Assembly (NCBI RefSeq): GCF_900107765.1
Contig: NZ_FNQY01000009.1
Span: forward strand, 62,001-126,000
Direction of reading: 5' to 3'
DNA length: 64,000 bases
Source of the DNA: Arachidicoccus rhizosphaerae
Lineage (GTDB): Bacteria; Bacteroidota; Bacteroidia; Chitinophagales; Chitinophagaceae
The stretch's first letter is position 1; every line of letters starts with the position of its first letter. Of this stretch, positions 17,620 through 24,991 are shown one piece after another. The notes beneath the pieces are model-generated. The model ran no database searches. It was not told the DNA's origin and saw only the letters and a program-made list of their open reading frames with translations. A program made the translations under genes and the position numbers.

Positions 17620-18006
17620 ATAAAATCAAAAATTTTATACCGCGCAGTATGGCTGATACAAGTGCTCTTGTCCATAACCATACTATGGGCCGGCTATACT
17701 AAATTAGGCACGCCGAAAATCCACTTGGCTAAAATGTTACCATGGAACGCGGAACACCCCAGCCTGGTGGTCATCACCGGCGTTCCGGACCTCATGTGAG
17801 AAATCAGAATTATCGTGCCTTCTTTATTTAAAAACGGCGCCAAATTATCACTTTATGTCGCTTTATCGGTAGCTTTACTGATGATTTCAGCCACGGTGTT
17901 CCATATCCTAAGAGATGAGATCGGCGAAATTGGCATTAATATCGTTATACTTTTATTGACAGTAGTTGTAATTTATGCAAGATTCCAAAGAGATTCTTCA
18001 ACATAA
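17620..18006 (+). pseudogene. DoxX-like membrane protein pseudogene
   Basis: One frame reads nearly a whole DoxX-family protein of 128 residues: KSKILYRAVWLIQVLLSITI, then LWAGYTKLGTPKIHLAKMLP, VVITGVPDLM, a TGA stop at 17797-17799, EIRIIVPSLFKNGAKLSLYV, and a last helix INIVILLLTVVVIYARF. The pattern with four helices, GYTKL, MPW-like LPW and the late AxxFHI..DE segment is typical of small DoxX-like proteins of unknown or redox-related function. The start codon position reads ATA (17620) and there is one nonsense codon where a Gly is expected. Otherwise the frame is intact, so inactivation is recent. It overlaps the AraC gene start by 32 bases, the mark of a former operon. Confidence 0.75.
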
Positions 18007-18835
18007 GGGCGGGGAATCCGGGCTGGGCGTGAGGATTAGTTCTGATGATAATCATCATCTTACGGAAAAAGAGTATCAGCTACTTTTACGTCCGCACCGG
18101 ATGCGGTTCTTTTTTTTAGTTTTTGTACAGACCGGATCTTTGACCTACACAGTGGATATGAATAAAATGGACGTTTCAGATAATCAGTTGCTTTTCGTGT
18201 TGCCTAACCAGATCTTTACGCCTCCGGCCAGTGCCCCAAGTGATAGCCGCTATTTTAAAATGGGTTTCGATGAAAAGACGCTGGCGCTTTTACCAGAGAC
18301 CTTTGCCTTTCTGATGACGCCGGATGCAGGCCAGAAAGTGCAGTTTGACCCGGAGCAAGGCACTCGGCTGGTCACGATATTCCAGACACTGAATAAACTA
18401 CTTTATAGTACTGCTCAGGTAGCCCCTGAAATTATTCTGGCACATTTAAACGTCTTACTGACCGAAATAAACTGTACCTATGCGACCAGCCGTCCCAATT
18501 TGCGAGCCGGGAATGCCAAATGGTCAAAGTACATCGCGTTTAAGCTGGCGGTAGAAAACAATTTGTCGGCTGAAAACTCCGTTCAAGAGGTTGCGCAACA
18601 GTTAGCCGTGAGTACTAATCGTCTGTATGGCATTGTAAAAGGGTTTTCCGGCCTGTCACCCAAAGAATTTATGATTCACCGGCTGATGACGGAAGCCGGA
18701 AGACGACTGCGATATTCAGGGACTTCTGTCAAAGAAGTTGCTTATGAATTGGGTTTTAATGACCCCGATTACTTTTCCAGGCTTTTTAAGAAAAATACAG
18801 GCAGGAGCATCAGCGAATTTTTATCGGAAAAATAG
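17975..18835 (+). CDS. AraC-family transcriptional regulator
   Basis: A 286-residue regulator. The N-terminal 150 residues form a cupin-like sensor part (LVFVQTGSLTYTVDMNKMDV...LLFVLPNQIF). The C-terminal 100 residues are the double HTH of AraC: SVQEVAQQLAVSTNRLYGIV, then the second unit TSVKEVAYELGFNDPDYFSR, followed by LFKKNTGRSISEF. It probably controls the SDR gene 82 bases downstream and once the DoxX-like gene it overlaps. The ligand is unknown. The frame is complete. Confidence 0.9.
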   Translation: MQDSKEILQHKGGESGLGVRISSDDNHHLTEKEYQLLLRPHRMRFFFLVFVQTGSLTYTVDMNKMDVSDNQLLFVLPNQIFTPPASAPSDSRYFKMGFDEKTLALLPETFAFLMTPDAGQKVQFDPEQGTRLVTIFQTLNKLLYSTAQVAPEIILAHLNVLLTEINCTYATSRPNLRAGNAKWSKYIAFKLAVENNLSAENSVQEVAQQLAVSTNRLYGIVKGFSGLSPKEFMIHRLMTEAGRRLRYSGTSVKEVAYELGFNDPDYFSRLFKKNTGRSISEFLSEK

Positions 18836-18916
18836 AATTTGTCCTGCTTTTCAAAAGATTTGTCCGGGAGGAAGCCTGGTAAGTCGTTTATTTTTGCTGT
18901 ATCAGAAAAAACAAAG

Positions 18917-19657
18917 ATGATGAAAACAGCACTAATTACCGGAGCCAATAAAGGTATCGGCTTTGAAACGGCAAAACAATTGTTACAGGCAGGCTATTAT
19001 GTTTTTTTGGGCAGTCGAAATGAGCATCTTGGCAGCCAGGCCGTCGAAAAGTTAAAGCGTCTGGGACTAGATCAAGTGGAGATGATTCTAATTGATGTAA
19101 CCAGCGAAGCATCTGTAAAGGCGGCACGCCAAAAACTGGGGGAGAAGACGGCCAGTCTGGACGCTTTGATTAATAATTCGGGCATCAGCGGCGGCATGCC
19201 GCAGTCTGCTTTGCAAGCGGGTATCGAGCAATTTAAGGCTGCTTATGAAGTGAACGTATATGGAGTAGTGCGTGTGACACAGGCCTTTTTTGATTTATTG
19301 CAAAAATCGCAACAGCCGCGCATCGTCAATGTCAGTTCGAGCCAGGGCTCTTTGACGCTGCATTCTGATCCCAACTATAAATACTATGATTTCAAAGGCT
19401 CGATATATCTTTCCTCCAAAGCGGCCCTGAACATGTACACGATCAACCTGGCTTATGAACTAAGAGAAACGCCCTTTAAAGTAAATGCGGTGAGTCCCGG
19501 CTTCACTAAAACCGATTTTAACCATAACAGAGGTACAGGAACACTAGAAGCGGCTGGCCGTCGGATCACCAAATATGTTTTGATTGACCACAACGGTCCT
19601 TCCGGAAAATTCTTTTGTGAAGAAACCAACCCCGATGGAGGTGAAATTCCGTGGTAG
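18917..19657 (+). CDS. SDR-family NAD(P)-dependent oxidoreductase
   Basis: A 246-residue classical short-chain dehydrogenase. The cofactor motif TGANKGIG is at residues 9-16, NNSG (a variant of NNAG) near 88, the catalytic Ser in VNVSSSQGS near 140, and YLSSK supplies the YxxxK pair near 170. A late SPGFTKTDF follows. The C-terminus GPSGKFFCEETNPDGGEIPW is like carbonyl-reductase-type members. I take the ATG at 18917, because the frame open upstream (from 18839) has no family similarity. The substrate is unknown. AraC regulator plus SDR, with a dead DoxX gene, looks like a former three-gene unit. Confidence 0.9.
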   Translation: MMKTALITGANKGIGFETAKQLLQAGYYVFLGSRNEHLGSQAVEKLKRLGLDQVEMILIDVTSEASVKAARQKLGEKTASLDALINNSGISGGMPQSALQAGIEQFKAAYEVNVYGVVRVTQAFFDLLQKSQQPRIVNVSSSQGSLTLHSDPNYKYYDFKGSIYLSSKAALNMYTINLAYELRETPFKVNAVSPGFTKTDFNHNRGTGTLEAAGRRITKYVLIDHNGPSGKFFCEETNPDGGEIPW

Positions 19658-19926
19658 AATCACGGATCAATGAGAAGAATTTCATTTTCGGTTAACCAAT
19701 CAGAAATATGACAACTTGGAGTCACAATTTGTGACCTCAAGCCACCTGCAACTCCTCTGAATAGCCTTTACTTCTTTTTGTTCTTCATCCAGATAGTTAA
19801 CCAATAAACAATCGCGAAACTGCTTGTTCATAGATGCTGCCTCTTCACGGAATTACCGTAAATAAGGACGGCTTATGAGCGGCGAAAACGGCTAGGGAAT
19901 TGAAAATAGTATAATTAAAAGGGGGA
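19658..19926. other. Remnant region with one tiny frame
   Basis: No recognised gene. A 43-codon frame on the minus strand (19700-19831, MNKQFRDCLLVNYLDEEQKE at its start) may be a fragment of something larger; I do not recognise it. The palindrome at 19721-19735 lies inside that frame. Confidence 0.4.
19721..19735. repeat. Palindrome GTCACAATTTGTGAC
   Basis: Seven-base perfect arms around a central T. It shares all but two bases with the core of the longer palindrome at 20051-20077, and those two bases differ in a paired, compensating way (A/T against G/C). Confidence 0.6.
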
Positions 19927-20076
19927 TTAGGTACCAATGGCTATTGTTTTGAATTGTACGCTATCCGCTTCCTGTCGTTTGGCCTTGGTCAATCCAATCG
20001 CGATAATCGTAACGGCGATCAGTATCATTGAGCTGTGTTCAATCCCAAATGAACTGGTCGCAATTTGCGACCAGTT
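19927..20076 (-). pseudogene. Fragment of a small membrane protein gene
   Basis: The minus strand reads NWSQIATSSFGIEHSSMILI, then AVTIIAIGLTKAKRQEADSV and QFKTIAIGT before a stop. The pattern FxIEH..M.LIAV..I.IG..KAK....FKTIAI recalls a small Bacteroidetes integral membrane protein family of unknown function; only one helix and the following loop are left. There is no start codon and an in-frame stop lies just upstream. Confidence 0.4.
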
Positions 20077-20077
20077 C
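20051..20077. repeat. Perfect 27-bp palindrome
   Basis: GAACTGGTCGCAA, a central T, then TTGCGACCAGTTC: 13-base arms without mismatch. There is no T-run beside it. It overlaps the point where the IS21 transposase remnant breaks off (its stop is at 20076-20078), so it may mark a recombination junction, or be an operator. Confidence 0.7.
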
Positions 20078-20224
20078 AGGCCATTTCAAAGACTTTAGGA
20101 TCTGTTTTCTTTTGCAAGCTTAAAAGGCCATCACAGGTTCTATAGGCCAGTTCCGGAATCTCTTCTACTTCAAATATCCTTTTGATTAAAGCTTCACAAC
20201 GGGGTGTAACCTTATTAGCAGATT
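20076..20224 (-). pseudogene. istA: C-terminal fragment of an IS21-family transposase (IstA)
   Basis: The minus strand reads KVTPRCEALIKRIFEVEEIP, then ELAYRTCDGLLSLQKKTDPK and VFEMA before TGA. The pattern (PxCExLIxxIFxxEEIPExAYRTCDGLLSLxxK) is typical of the end of Bacteroidetes IS21 transposases. The catalytic core and IstB are absent. It abuts the end of the integrase gene. Confidence 0.75.
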
Positions 20225-20230
20225 TTATTT

Positions 20231-21526
20231 TTATATTATCTCTTGACGTAATTTGCCTGATTTAGTAAAAACATTGTTACGAACTCTTGACCATGTTTTG
20301 CTTATTTTATGTTTTCTGACCTTTGCATACCGCTGGGTGGTCCTAATTGATTTATGTCCGAGCATTTTGCTCACTTCCTCTAATGAGAACTCAAAGATGT
20401 TGAGCATCATGTCTGCAAAGGTATGTCGGGCAAGATGCGTATTTAGGTCTCTGTTAATTCCGGCGATTGCAGCCAGCTCTTTCAGGTAGCCATTGTATCT
20501 GGCATTGCTGTTTATTGGCAGTAAAAGCCCGTCGTTGACTCTGCAAGGGTGGTTGGCGTATTTGTCAATGATTTCAGCTGCAATGGGCATGATTGGTACT
20601 ATTTCCGAAACTCCGGTTTTCCCTCTTTCTTTGCTTAGCCAGAGTTCGCCTTTTAGCCCGACTTTAATTATATTGTCTCCGGTAAGTCCGTAGACATCCT
20701 GGAAGGCAAATCCGGTGAAGCACTGGAATATAAATGCATCCCTGACTTCTGCCAGACGTTGAATAGATATATTCTTTTCCCACAAGGTTTTTACTTCATG
20801 GAATTCTAATGGGGGTACATCAGTATCATCGCCTCCGCAACGAAATTTTTGAATGGGGTTTTTGTCAATATAGTTGTGAGTCTCAGCAAAAGAAAGTATC
20901 TGCTTGGTGTTTTTGATTTGCTTTTTTGCGGATGCTTCACTTAGGATGGGGTTCCTGTCAATCGTCAGGTAGTTATAGAATTTTGTGGCAAAGGAATAGT
21001 CAATCTCATCTATTCTTAGATGGATGTCCCGGTAGACCTCTTTGATAAAAGCTGCAATTTTTTTTCTGGTCGCCTTCCATTGTTTCAATGTTTCGTTGGA
21101 CCTAAGGTTTTTATTAACCATTTTTTCCAATGAATTGATGTTCATATCGGCTACTTGCAAAAGAGTTGGTGTTTCCTTTATTTCCGGCTTTGGGGCTCCT
21201 TTTTTTTGCATGGCAGGGAGGCCGTTATATACGTTTTTAAGCATGAGGGGTGTTACCTCATCGTATTCTAATTGCAGTAGAGTAAAATGCCGCTCTAAAT
21301 CCGTTGTTATTTGGTTTAGCCTTAGGTTCGTTCTTTTGCTGTCGGGGAATCCTTTTGCTTTTTTTGTTGCGCTGTCCCATTCGTCTAAATGGGCTTTACT
21401 TCCGGTAGCTAGCTCTTCCTCTTTGCCGTCGATACTCATTCTGCAGTAAATAGGAGCATAGCCGTTTGCGGTCGCTTTTGATTTGCGCTGCCATAATAAG
21501 AGCGTCAATTTTTGATTACTTTTCAT
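20231..21526 (-). CDS. Site-specific tyrosine integrase of the mobile element
   Basis: A 431-residue recombinase. An N-terminal arm-binding domain (residues 1-100, beginning with LTLLLWQRKSKATANGYAPI) is followed by a SAM-like core-binding domain (about 120-225, with ATRKKIAAFIKEVYRDIHLR) and the catalytic domain (about 240-410). Visible active-site parts: Lys in LSKERGKTG, HLARHTFADM giving HxxR, LGHKSIRTTQRYAKV giving His and the Tyr nucleophile. The first Arg, normally in TGLR, is replaced: FQCFTGFAFQDV. Loss of that Arg is also known in CTnDOT integrase. It is transcribed away from the tRNA-Lys 220 bases off, with repeated 10-mers in between. It presumably drives integration and excision at that tRNA. 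Confidence 0.93.
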   Translation of the reverse strand: MKSNQKLTLLLWQRKSKATANGYAPIYCRMSIDGKEEELATGSKAHLDEWDSATKKAKGFPDSKRTNLRLNQITTDLERHFTLLQLEYDEVTPLMLKNVYNGLPAMQKKGAPKPEIKETPTLLQVADMNINSLEKMVNKNLRSNETLKQWKATRKKIAAFIKEVYRDIHLRIDEIDYSFATKFYNYLTIDRNPILSEASAKKQIKNTKQILSFAETHNYIDKNPIQKFRCGGDDTDVPPLEFHEVKTLWEKNISIQRLAEVRDAFIFQCFTGFAFQDVYGLTGDNIIKVGLKGELWLSKERGKTGVSEIVPIMPIAAEIIDKYANHPCRVNDGLLLPINSNARYNGYLKELAAIAGINRDLNTHLARHTFADMMLNIFEFSLEEVSKMLGHKSIRTTQRYAKVRKHKISKTWSRVRNNVFTKSGKLRQEII

Positions 21527-21593
21527 CGTTTCAATTTTTAAATGAACATTTAACTGCTCTTTAAATCGTATCGCAAACCACTTTCTAAAAGAT

Positions 21594-21645
21594 ACTGGTG
21601 CCCTAAATTTAGGGCTTCTGATAGGGCACCAGTTTGGGCACCAGT
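21594..21645. repeat. Three copies of a 10-mer between integrase and tRNA
   Basis: GGGCACCAGT occurs at 21624-21633 and 21636-21645 in direct orientation, 12 bases apart, and inverted as ACTGGTGCCC at 21594-21603. A 16-base palindrome GCCCTAAATTTAGGGC overlaps the first copy. The place, 68 bases upstream of the integrase start and 100 bases from the tRNA end, fits binding sites for the integrase arm domain or an integrase repressor (inference). Confidence 0.7.
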
Positions 21646-21720
21646 CAGATTGATTAGAATTGATGAAAAATGACCTATTTATTTATAAAATACGCTGTAT
21701 TTGCGCTATAATAATGCAAA

Positions 21721-21742
21721 AAGGCGCTATTATTAGCGCCTT
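21721..21742 (-). terminator. Intrinsic terminator of tRNA-Lys
   Basis: On the minus strand AAGGCGCTA pairs with TAGCGCCTT around a 4-base loop and is followed by TTT, just past the tRNA 3' end. Confidence 0.8.
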
Positions 21743-21745
21743 CTG

Positions 21746-21818
21746 TGATCCCGCTGGGACTCGAACCCAGGGCCCATACATTAAAAGTGTATTGCTCTAC
21801 CAACTGAGCTACGGAATC
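21746..21818 (-). tRNA. tRNA-Lys(TTT)
   Basis: A 73-base cloverleaf read on the minus strand: acceptor GATTCCG/CGGGATC (one G-U pair), D-loop AGCTCAGTTGGTAGAGC, anticodon loop CTTTTAA with TTT, T-loop GGTTCGAGTCC, discriminator A. It is complete. Its 3' end faces the integrase, so it is probably the attachment site of the element. Confidence 0.97.
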
Positions 21819-21944
21819 TTACCTTTTTCCCCTTCTAAGTTTCTGTGTTTCAGTAACCTTGTTGGGTTAATTGGAGTGCAAAAATAAAAGAAAATTTTAT
21901 ACTAGCAAACTTTTTATGGAAAAAAATAAAAAAAAATTCTTTAG

Positions 21945-23093
21945 TTATTCTTCTTCTTCCGGACATCCACATCTGCAAAATCTATTATAGAGTTTTTCAT
22001 AAATTGGAATGATATTATTGATATTGAAAGTCAATGCATGTTGATAAGCATCTTCCTTAAATTGTTCAAGTAATTGATCATCTTTAAATAAGAGTATGGC
22101 TTTCTCAGCAGCTGTATCAATATCACCTACATTAAATAAAAATCCGGTTTTTGCATCTATATTTACTTCAGGTAAGCCACCTGCATTGGAACTGAGGACC
22201 GGAACATGTGCGGCCATGGCTTCCAAAGCGGCCAGGCCAAAACTCTCATATTCGGAAGGAAGGATAAATAAATCAGATATTGCCAGAATCTCTTCCATCT
22301 GTTCCTGTTTACCCATAAAACGGACTTCATTTTCGAGTCCTAATTTATTGATAGCCTCTTCACATACAGGCCTTTCCGGACCGTCGCCGACCATTAAAAG
22401 TTTACAGGGAACTTCTTTTTGTGTTGCTGCAAAAATTCTGACAACGTCACAAACTCTTTTGACCTTTCTGAAGTTAGAGGCGTGCACCATAATCTTTTCC
22501 CCTTTAGGTGCTACGGCTTTTTTAAAAGCGTCAATGGGTTTTTTATCAAAACGGTTAATGTCTACGAAGTTGTAAATAACCTGAATATCTTTTTTGATAT
22601 TAAAGTATTTGTAAGTCTCTTCTCTGAGATTATTAGAAACAGCTGTAATGGCATCGCTTTCATTAATGGAAAAGGTGACGACGGGTTCGTAGGTTTTATC
22701 CTTGCCCACCAGTGTGATGTCTGTGCCGTGCAAGGTGGTGATAAAAGGAACATCACGGCCCGTTTTTTCTTTTACAATCTGTTTTGCCATATATGCTGCC
22801 GACGCATGGGGGATAGCATAATGGACATGTAACAGGTCCAGGTCATATTTGATGATAACATCTACCAACGTACTGGAAAGAGCCAGTTCATAGGGAGGAT
22901 ATTCAAATAAAGGATATTCAGGAACTCTGACCTCGTGATAGAATATATTCGCATTAAATTCATTAAGTCTGACGGGCTGCCTATAAGTAATAAAATGAAC
23001 AGCGTGCCCTTCCTGAGCCAGCGCTTTGCCTAGCTCTGTTGCCAGTACGCCGCTGCCGCCAAATGTTGGGTAACAAACAATTCCAATACGCAT
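21945..23093 (-). CDS. bshA: N-acetyl-alpha-D-glucosaminyl L-malate synthase (bacillithiol step 1)
   Basis: A 382-residue GT4-family glycosyltransferase that joins GlcNAc from UDP-GlcNAc to L-malate, the first step of bacillithiol synthesis, in the cytoplasm. BshA traits: start MRIGIVCYPTFGGSGVLATE, HVHYAIPHASAA around residue 95, TLHGTDITLVG around 120, and the GT4 signature LPSEYESFGLAALEAMA around 285. It is the last of a co-oriented string rpmH-rnpA-yidD-bshA; yidD ends 45 bases upstream. bshB and bshC are not in the window. Confidence 0.93.
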   Translation of the reverse strand: MRIGIVCYPTFGGSGVLATELGKALAQEGHAVHFITYRQPVRLNEFNANIFYHEVRVPEYPLFEYPPYELALSSTLVDVIIKYDLDLLHVHYAIPHASAAYMAKQIVKEKTGRDVPFITTLHGTDITLVGKDKTYEPVVTFSINESDAITAVSNNLREETYKYFNIKKDIQVIYNFVDINRFDKKPIDAFKKAVAPKGEKIMVHASNFRKVKRVCDVVRIFAATQKEVPCKLLMVGDGPERPVCEEAINKLGLENEVRFMGKQEQMEEILAISDLFILPSEYESFGLAALEAMAAHVPVLSSNAGGLPEVNIDAKTGFLFNVGDIDTAAEKAILLFKDDQLLEQFKEDAYQHALTFNINNIIPIYEKLYNRFCRCGCPEEEE

Positions 23094-23138
23094 TTTTTTT
23101 GTTTAAAGAGTGATATTAAACCAATGCTTATTAATTCA

Positions 23139-23390
23139 TTAGGGAACCGGATCGTATCCACTGCCCCCGTGTGGATGACATCTGGCAATTCGTTTAATCG
23201 TGAGCCAACCTCCCTTAAATAGACCATATTTTTTAAATGCCTCTATGCCGTATTGAGAACAGGTAGGGGTAAACCGACAGGTAGCGGGCAAAGTTGGAGA
23301 TATGACAAGTTGATAAATCCTTATCAATAAAATAAACGGATAGCCTAATATTTTAAGTATTGCTTTAATAATAATTGATTTAGTAGCCAA
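23139..23390 (-). CDS. yidD: Membrane protein insertion efficiency factor YidD
   Basis: An 83-residue protein with an N-terminal amphipathic/hydrophobic helix ([18 protein letters not shown]) and the family core [19 protein letters not shown] followed by [13 protein letters not shown] and GGSGYDPVP. YidD assists YidC-dependent insertion of membrane proteins. It is found, as usual, downstream of rnpA and rpmH. yidC is not adjacent here. Confidence 0.95.
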   Translation of the reverse strand: MATKSIIIKAILKILGYPFILLIRIYQLVISPTLPATCRFTPTCSQYGIEAFKKYGLFKGGWLTIKRIARCHPHGGSGYDPVP

Positions 23391-23602
23391 GAGAAAGAGA
23401 TAGCCGACATGGCTGCTGATTAGATTCCACTAACTAATCATCAAGGATATGTACTCCTTATGTTCCAATCCCTTGCGCTTCAAATGATAATCAAAGGTAA
23501 TATACCTTCCTGAAAGAAAGTGTAAAAGATATGTCAGTATTGGTCCTCGACGGTTAAGTTAGTGGAAAAGTAGAAACCGGCTTTTTTAGAGATTTGTAAA
23601 CC
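23391..23602. other. Structured spacer between rnpA and yidD
   Basis: Inverted arms TTCCACTAACT (23425-23435) and AGTTAGTGGAA (23557-23567) match perfectly over 11 bases and enclose 121 bases that hold a second small hairpin (AAGGTA, ATA, TACCTT, near 23494-23508). There is no reading frame. It could be a structured part of the mRNA or a tiny transposon-like insert. Confidence 0.4.
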
Positions 23603-24016
23603 TTAGGAAGGATGGTGCACTTTTTTTTGTACAATGACCATTAAATCATGCAGGATGGCCTCTACCTTTTGATGAATATCTGCCTGCGTAGGTAGCGACT
23701 TATCTCCATACAACCAAAATAATGATAATTGAATATGGTATTGATTACATAAATCCAGTAAGGGTGCCTTTTGTAAGCGGTAAGATTCTCTGAGTAACCT
23801 TTTGACTCTATTTCTTTTTGTGGCATGTTTAAAAAACTTCTTACTGCAGCTAAAGCCTGCCTGCAGGGGGCGGCTATGCTGACCGGTCGGTTGTGCTAAT
23901 TGGATCCGATAAAAAAGCCTGATGGGAGAGTGGGTGACAAATTTTCTGGCCTTAAACAGCTCATCAATCTGTTTACGGCTTTTTAATTTCTCCTGTTTAC
24001 CCAAAGTGTTTTTCAT
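23603..24016 (-). CDS. rnpA: Ribonuclease P protein component
   Basis: A 137-residue basic protein. It begins KNTLGKQEKLKSRKQIDELF; the RNA-binding signature is seen in AGFSCSKKFFKHATKRNRVK, followed by RLLRESYRLQ. It binds RNase P RNA to mature tRNA 5' ends. It follows rpmH in the same direction, the standard order. The C-terminal tail (ILHDLMVIVQKKVHHPS) is a little longer than in E. coli. Confidence 0.95.
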   Translation of the reverse strand: MKNTLGKQEKLKSRKQIDELFKARKFVTHSPIRLFYRIQLAQPTGQHSRPLQAGFSCSKKFFKHATKRNRVKRLLRESYRLQKAPLLDLCNQYHIQLSLFWLYGDKSLPTQADIHQKVEAILHDLMVIVQKKVHHPS

Positions 24017-24154
24017 GAAACCAATTTATCGTTTGTTCGGATAGGGGGCATAGTGTAGAGTAAATAGCGCAATTAGACGCTCCTACAAAGATATCCCTAT
24101 TTGTAATTTGAATTAAATGGCCTACTCTGATTCAATTTTTAAGGACTTATATAG

Positions 24155-24191
24155 AAAAAGCGCTATAAAAAATTATTTTACAGCGCTTTAT
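24155..24191 (-). terminator. Intrinsic terminator between rpmH and rnpA
   Basis: Minus-strand AAAGCGCTGTAAAA pairs with TTTTATAGCGCTTT and a T5 tract follows, so part of the rpmH transcript ends before rnpA. Confidence 0.75.
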
Positions 24192-24247
24192 TAATATTGT
24201 TGCTAGTGATTTATTCTAGCTGCTAAAAGAGAATTGCTCTTAATCGA

Positions 24248-24403
24248 CTATTTTAATTTCCTTTCATCAGAAACCGTTAATTTTTTACGGCCTTTAGCGC
24301 GACGTGAAGCCAATACTTTGCGGCCATTGGCGGTAGACATGCGCTCACGGAATCCGTGTACAGATTTACGGCGGCGGTTATGTGGTTGAAATGTACGTTT
24401 CAT
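24248..24403 (-). CDS. rpmH: Ribosomal protein L34
   Basis: A 51-residue protein, [20 protein letters not shown] at the start, then [20 protein letters not shown], the L34 signature. It continues with a seven-residue longer tail ([10 protein letters not shown]), usual in Bacteroidetes. It is a large-subunit protein and first gene of the rpmH-rnpA-yidD string. A TACTTTTG promoter box lies at 24488-24495 on the same strand. Confidence 0.97.
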   Translation of the reverse strand: MKRTFQPHNRRRKSVHGFRERMSTANGRKVLASRRAKGRKKLTVSDERKLK

Positions 24404-24487
24404 CAGTTCTTTTTTTTAATAATTTGACTATATAGTTACTCTAAAACAAAACAGCGACCATTAACTGCTTTTGTTGTGAAAGGTGGG

Positions 24488-24495
24488 CAAAAGTA
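24488..24495 (-). promoter_or_regulatory. -7 promoter box for rpmH (TACTTTTG)
   Basis: Matches TAnnTTTG and lies about 85 bases before the rpmH start; no perfect -33 box is seen. Confidence 0.4.
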
Positions 24496-24557
24496 AATCA
24501 TTTTACCCAAATAGAAAAAATATTCGGACTAATTTCTCAAAAATTACCAACCTATGC

Positions 24558-24986
24558 TTAACGATCCATTGGAGTTTTGAATATAGAGAATGGTGACGAT
24601 TTCAGTTTATAGCTATATGGATATATAACTACCTGATTACCATTTTTTACTCTGATATTTGAGTTGACCTCAACACTGCTTCCGGTATTTGCCTGTTGGG
24701 TGTTTTCCGGAAAGGAACCACCAGGACTTACAAACCTGAATTTACCCAGACTGGATAAACTGGTGACATCACCGCTACCAGAAGAAATGGAGGATAGAGA
24801 GAAGAAAGGTTCGGGACTCTGCAAGTCTTTGAGACTCAGTTTTTCCGTTTTATCTTTCTTTTTATCCTTGTCTTTGTCATCCCGATTGTAGGCGTTTGTG
24901 CTGCTGAAAGAGGCAAAAGACATAGCTACCATGGTGCTGAACACCAGCGTAAAAATGACTTTAATATTTAATATCTTTCCTAACAT
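24558..24986 (-). CDS. Secreted protein of unknown function
   Basis: A 142-residue protein with a signal peptide (MLGKILNIKVIFTLVFSTMV through about residue 25), then a very charged Asp/Lys stretch (NRDDKDKDKKKDKTEKLS, residues 34-51) and a Ser/Gly-rich, beta-prone remainder. No domain is recognised. It is transcribed divergently from the TPR gene. Its promoter box ends only 6 bases before the ATG, so the mRNA may have almost no leader. Confidence 0.65.
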   Translation of the reverse strand: MLGKILNIKVIFTLVFSTMVAMSFASFSSTNAYNRDDKDKDKKKDKTEKLSLKDLQSPEPFFSLSSISSGSGDVTSLSSLGKFRFVSPGGSFPENTQQANTGSSVEVNSNIRVKNGNQVVIYPYSYKLKSSPFSIFKTPMDR

Positions 24987-24991
24987 TACCG

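Larger units (their letters stand above)
1..21745. mobile_element. Integrative/conjugative element region ending at tRNA-Lys
   Basis: The left third of the window holds conjugation genes, two complete IS elements, several broken genes and a tyrosine integrase that lies close to the 3' end of a tRNA-Lys. Integration at a tRNA 3' end with the integrase next to it is the usual layout of such elements. The other end lies outside the window; I saw no second copy of the tRNA 3' end here. A broken second integrase inside the region suggests more than one insertion event. The left limit given is only the window edge. Confidence 0.75.

Noticed and set aside
18839-18916. Upstream extension of the SDR protein
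   Set aside because: The classical SDR begins a few residues before TGANKGIG; the extra 26 residues look like untranslated spacer.
19700-19831. 43-codon frame on the minus strand as a small gene
   Set aside because: It lies among gene remnants, has no recognisable similarity and contains the palindrome; it is more likely a fragment.
21660-21887. Open frame covering the tRNA-Lys on the opposite strand
   Set aside because: It runs through the tRNA and its terminator; the frame is chance, and part of it is the familiar false peptide produced by tRNA genes.
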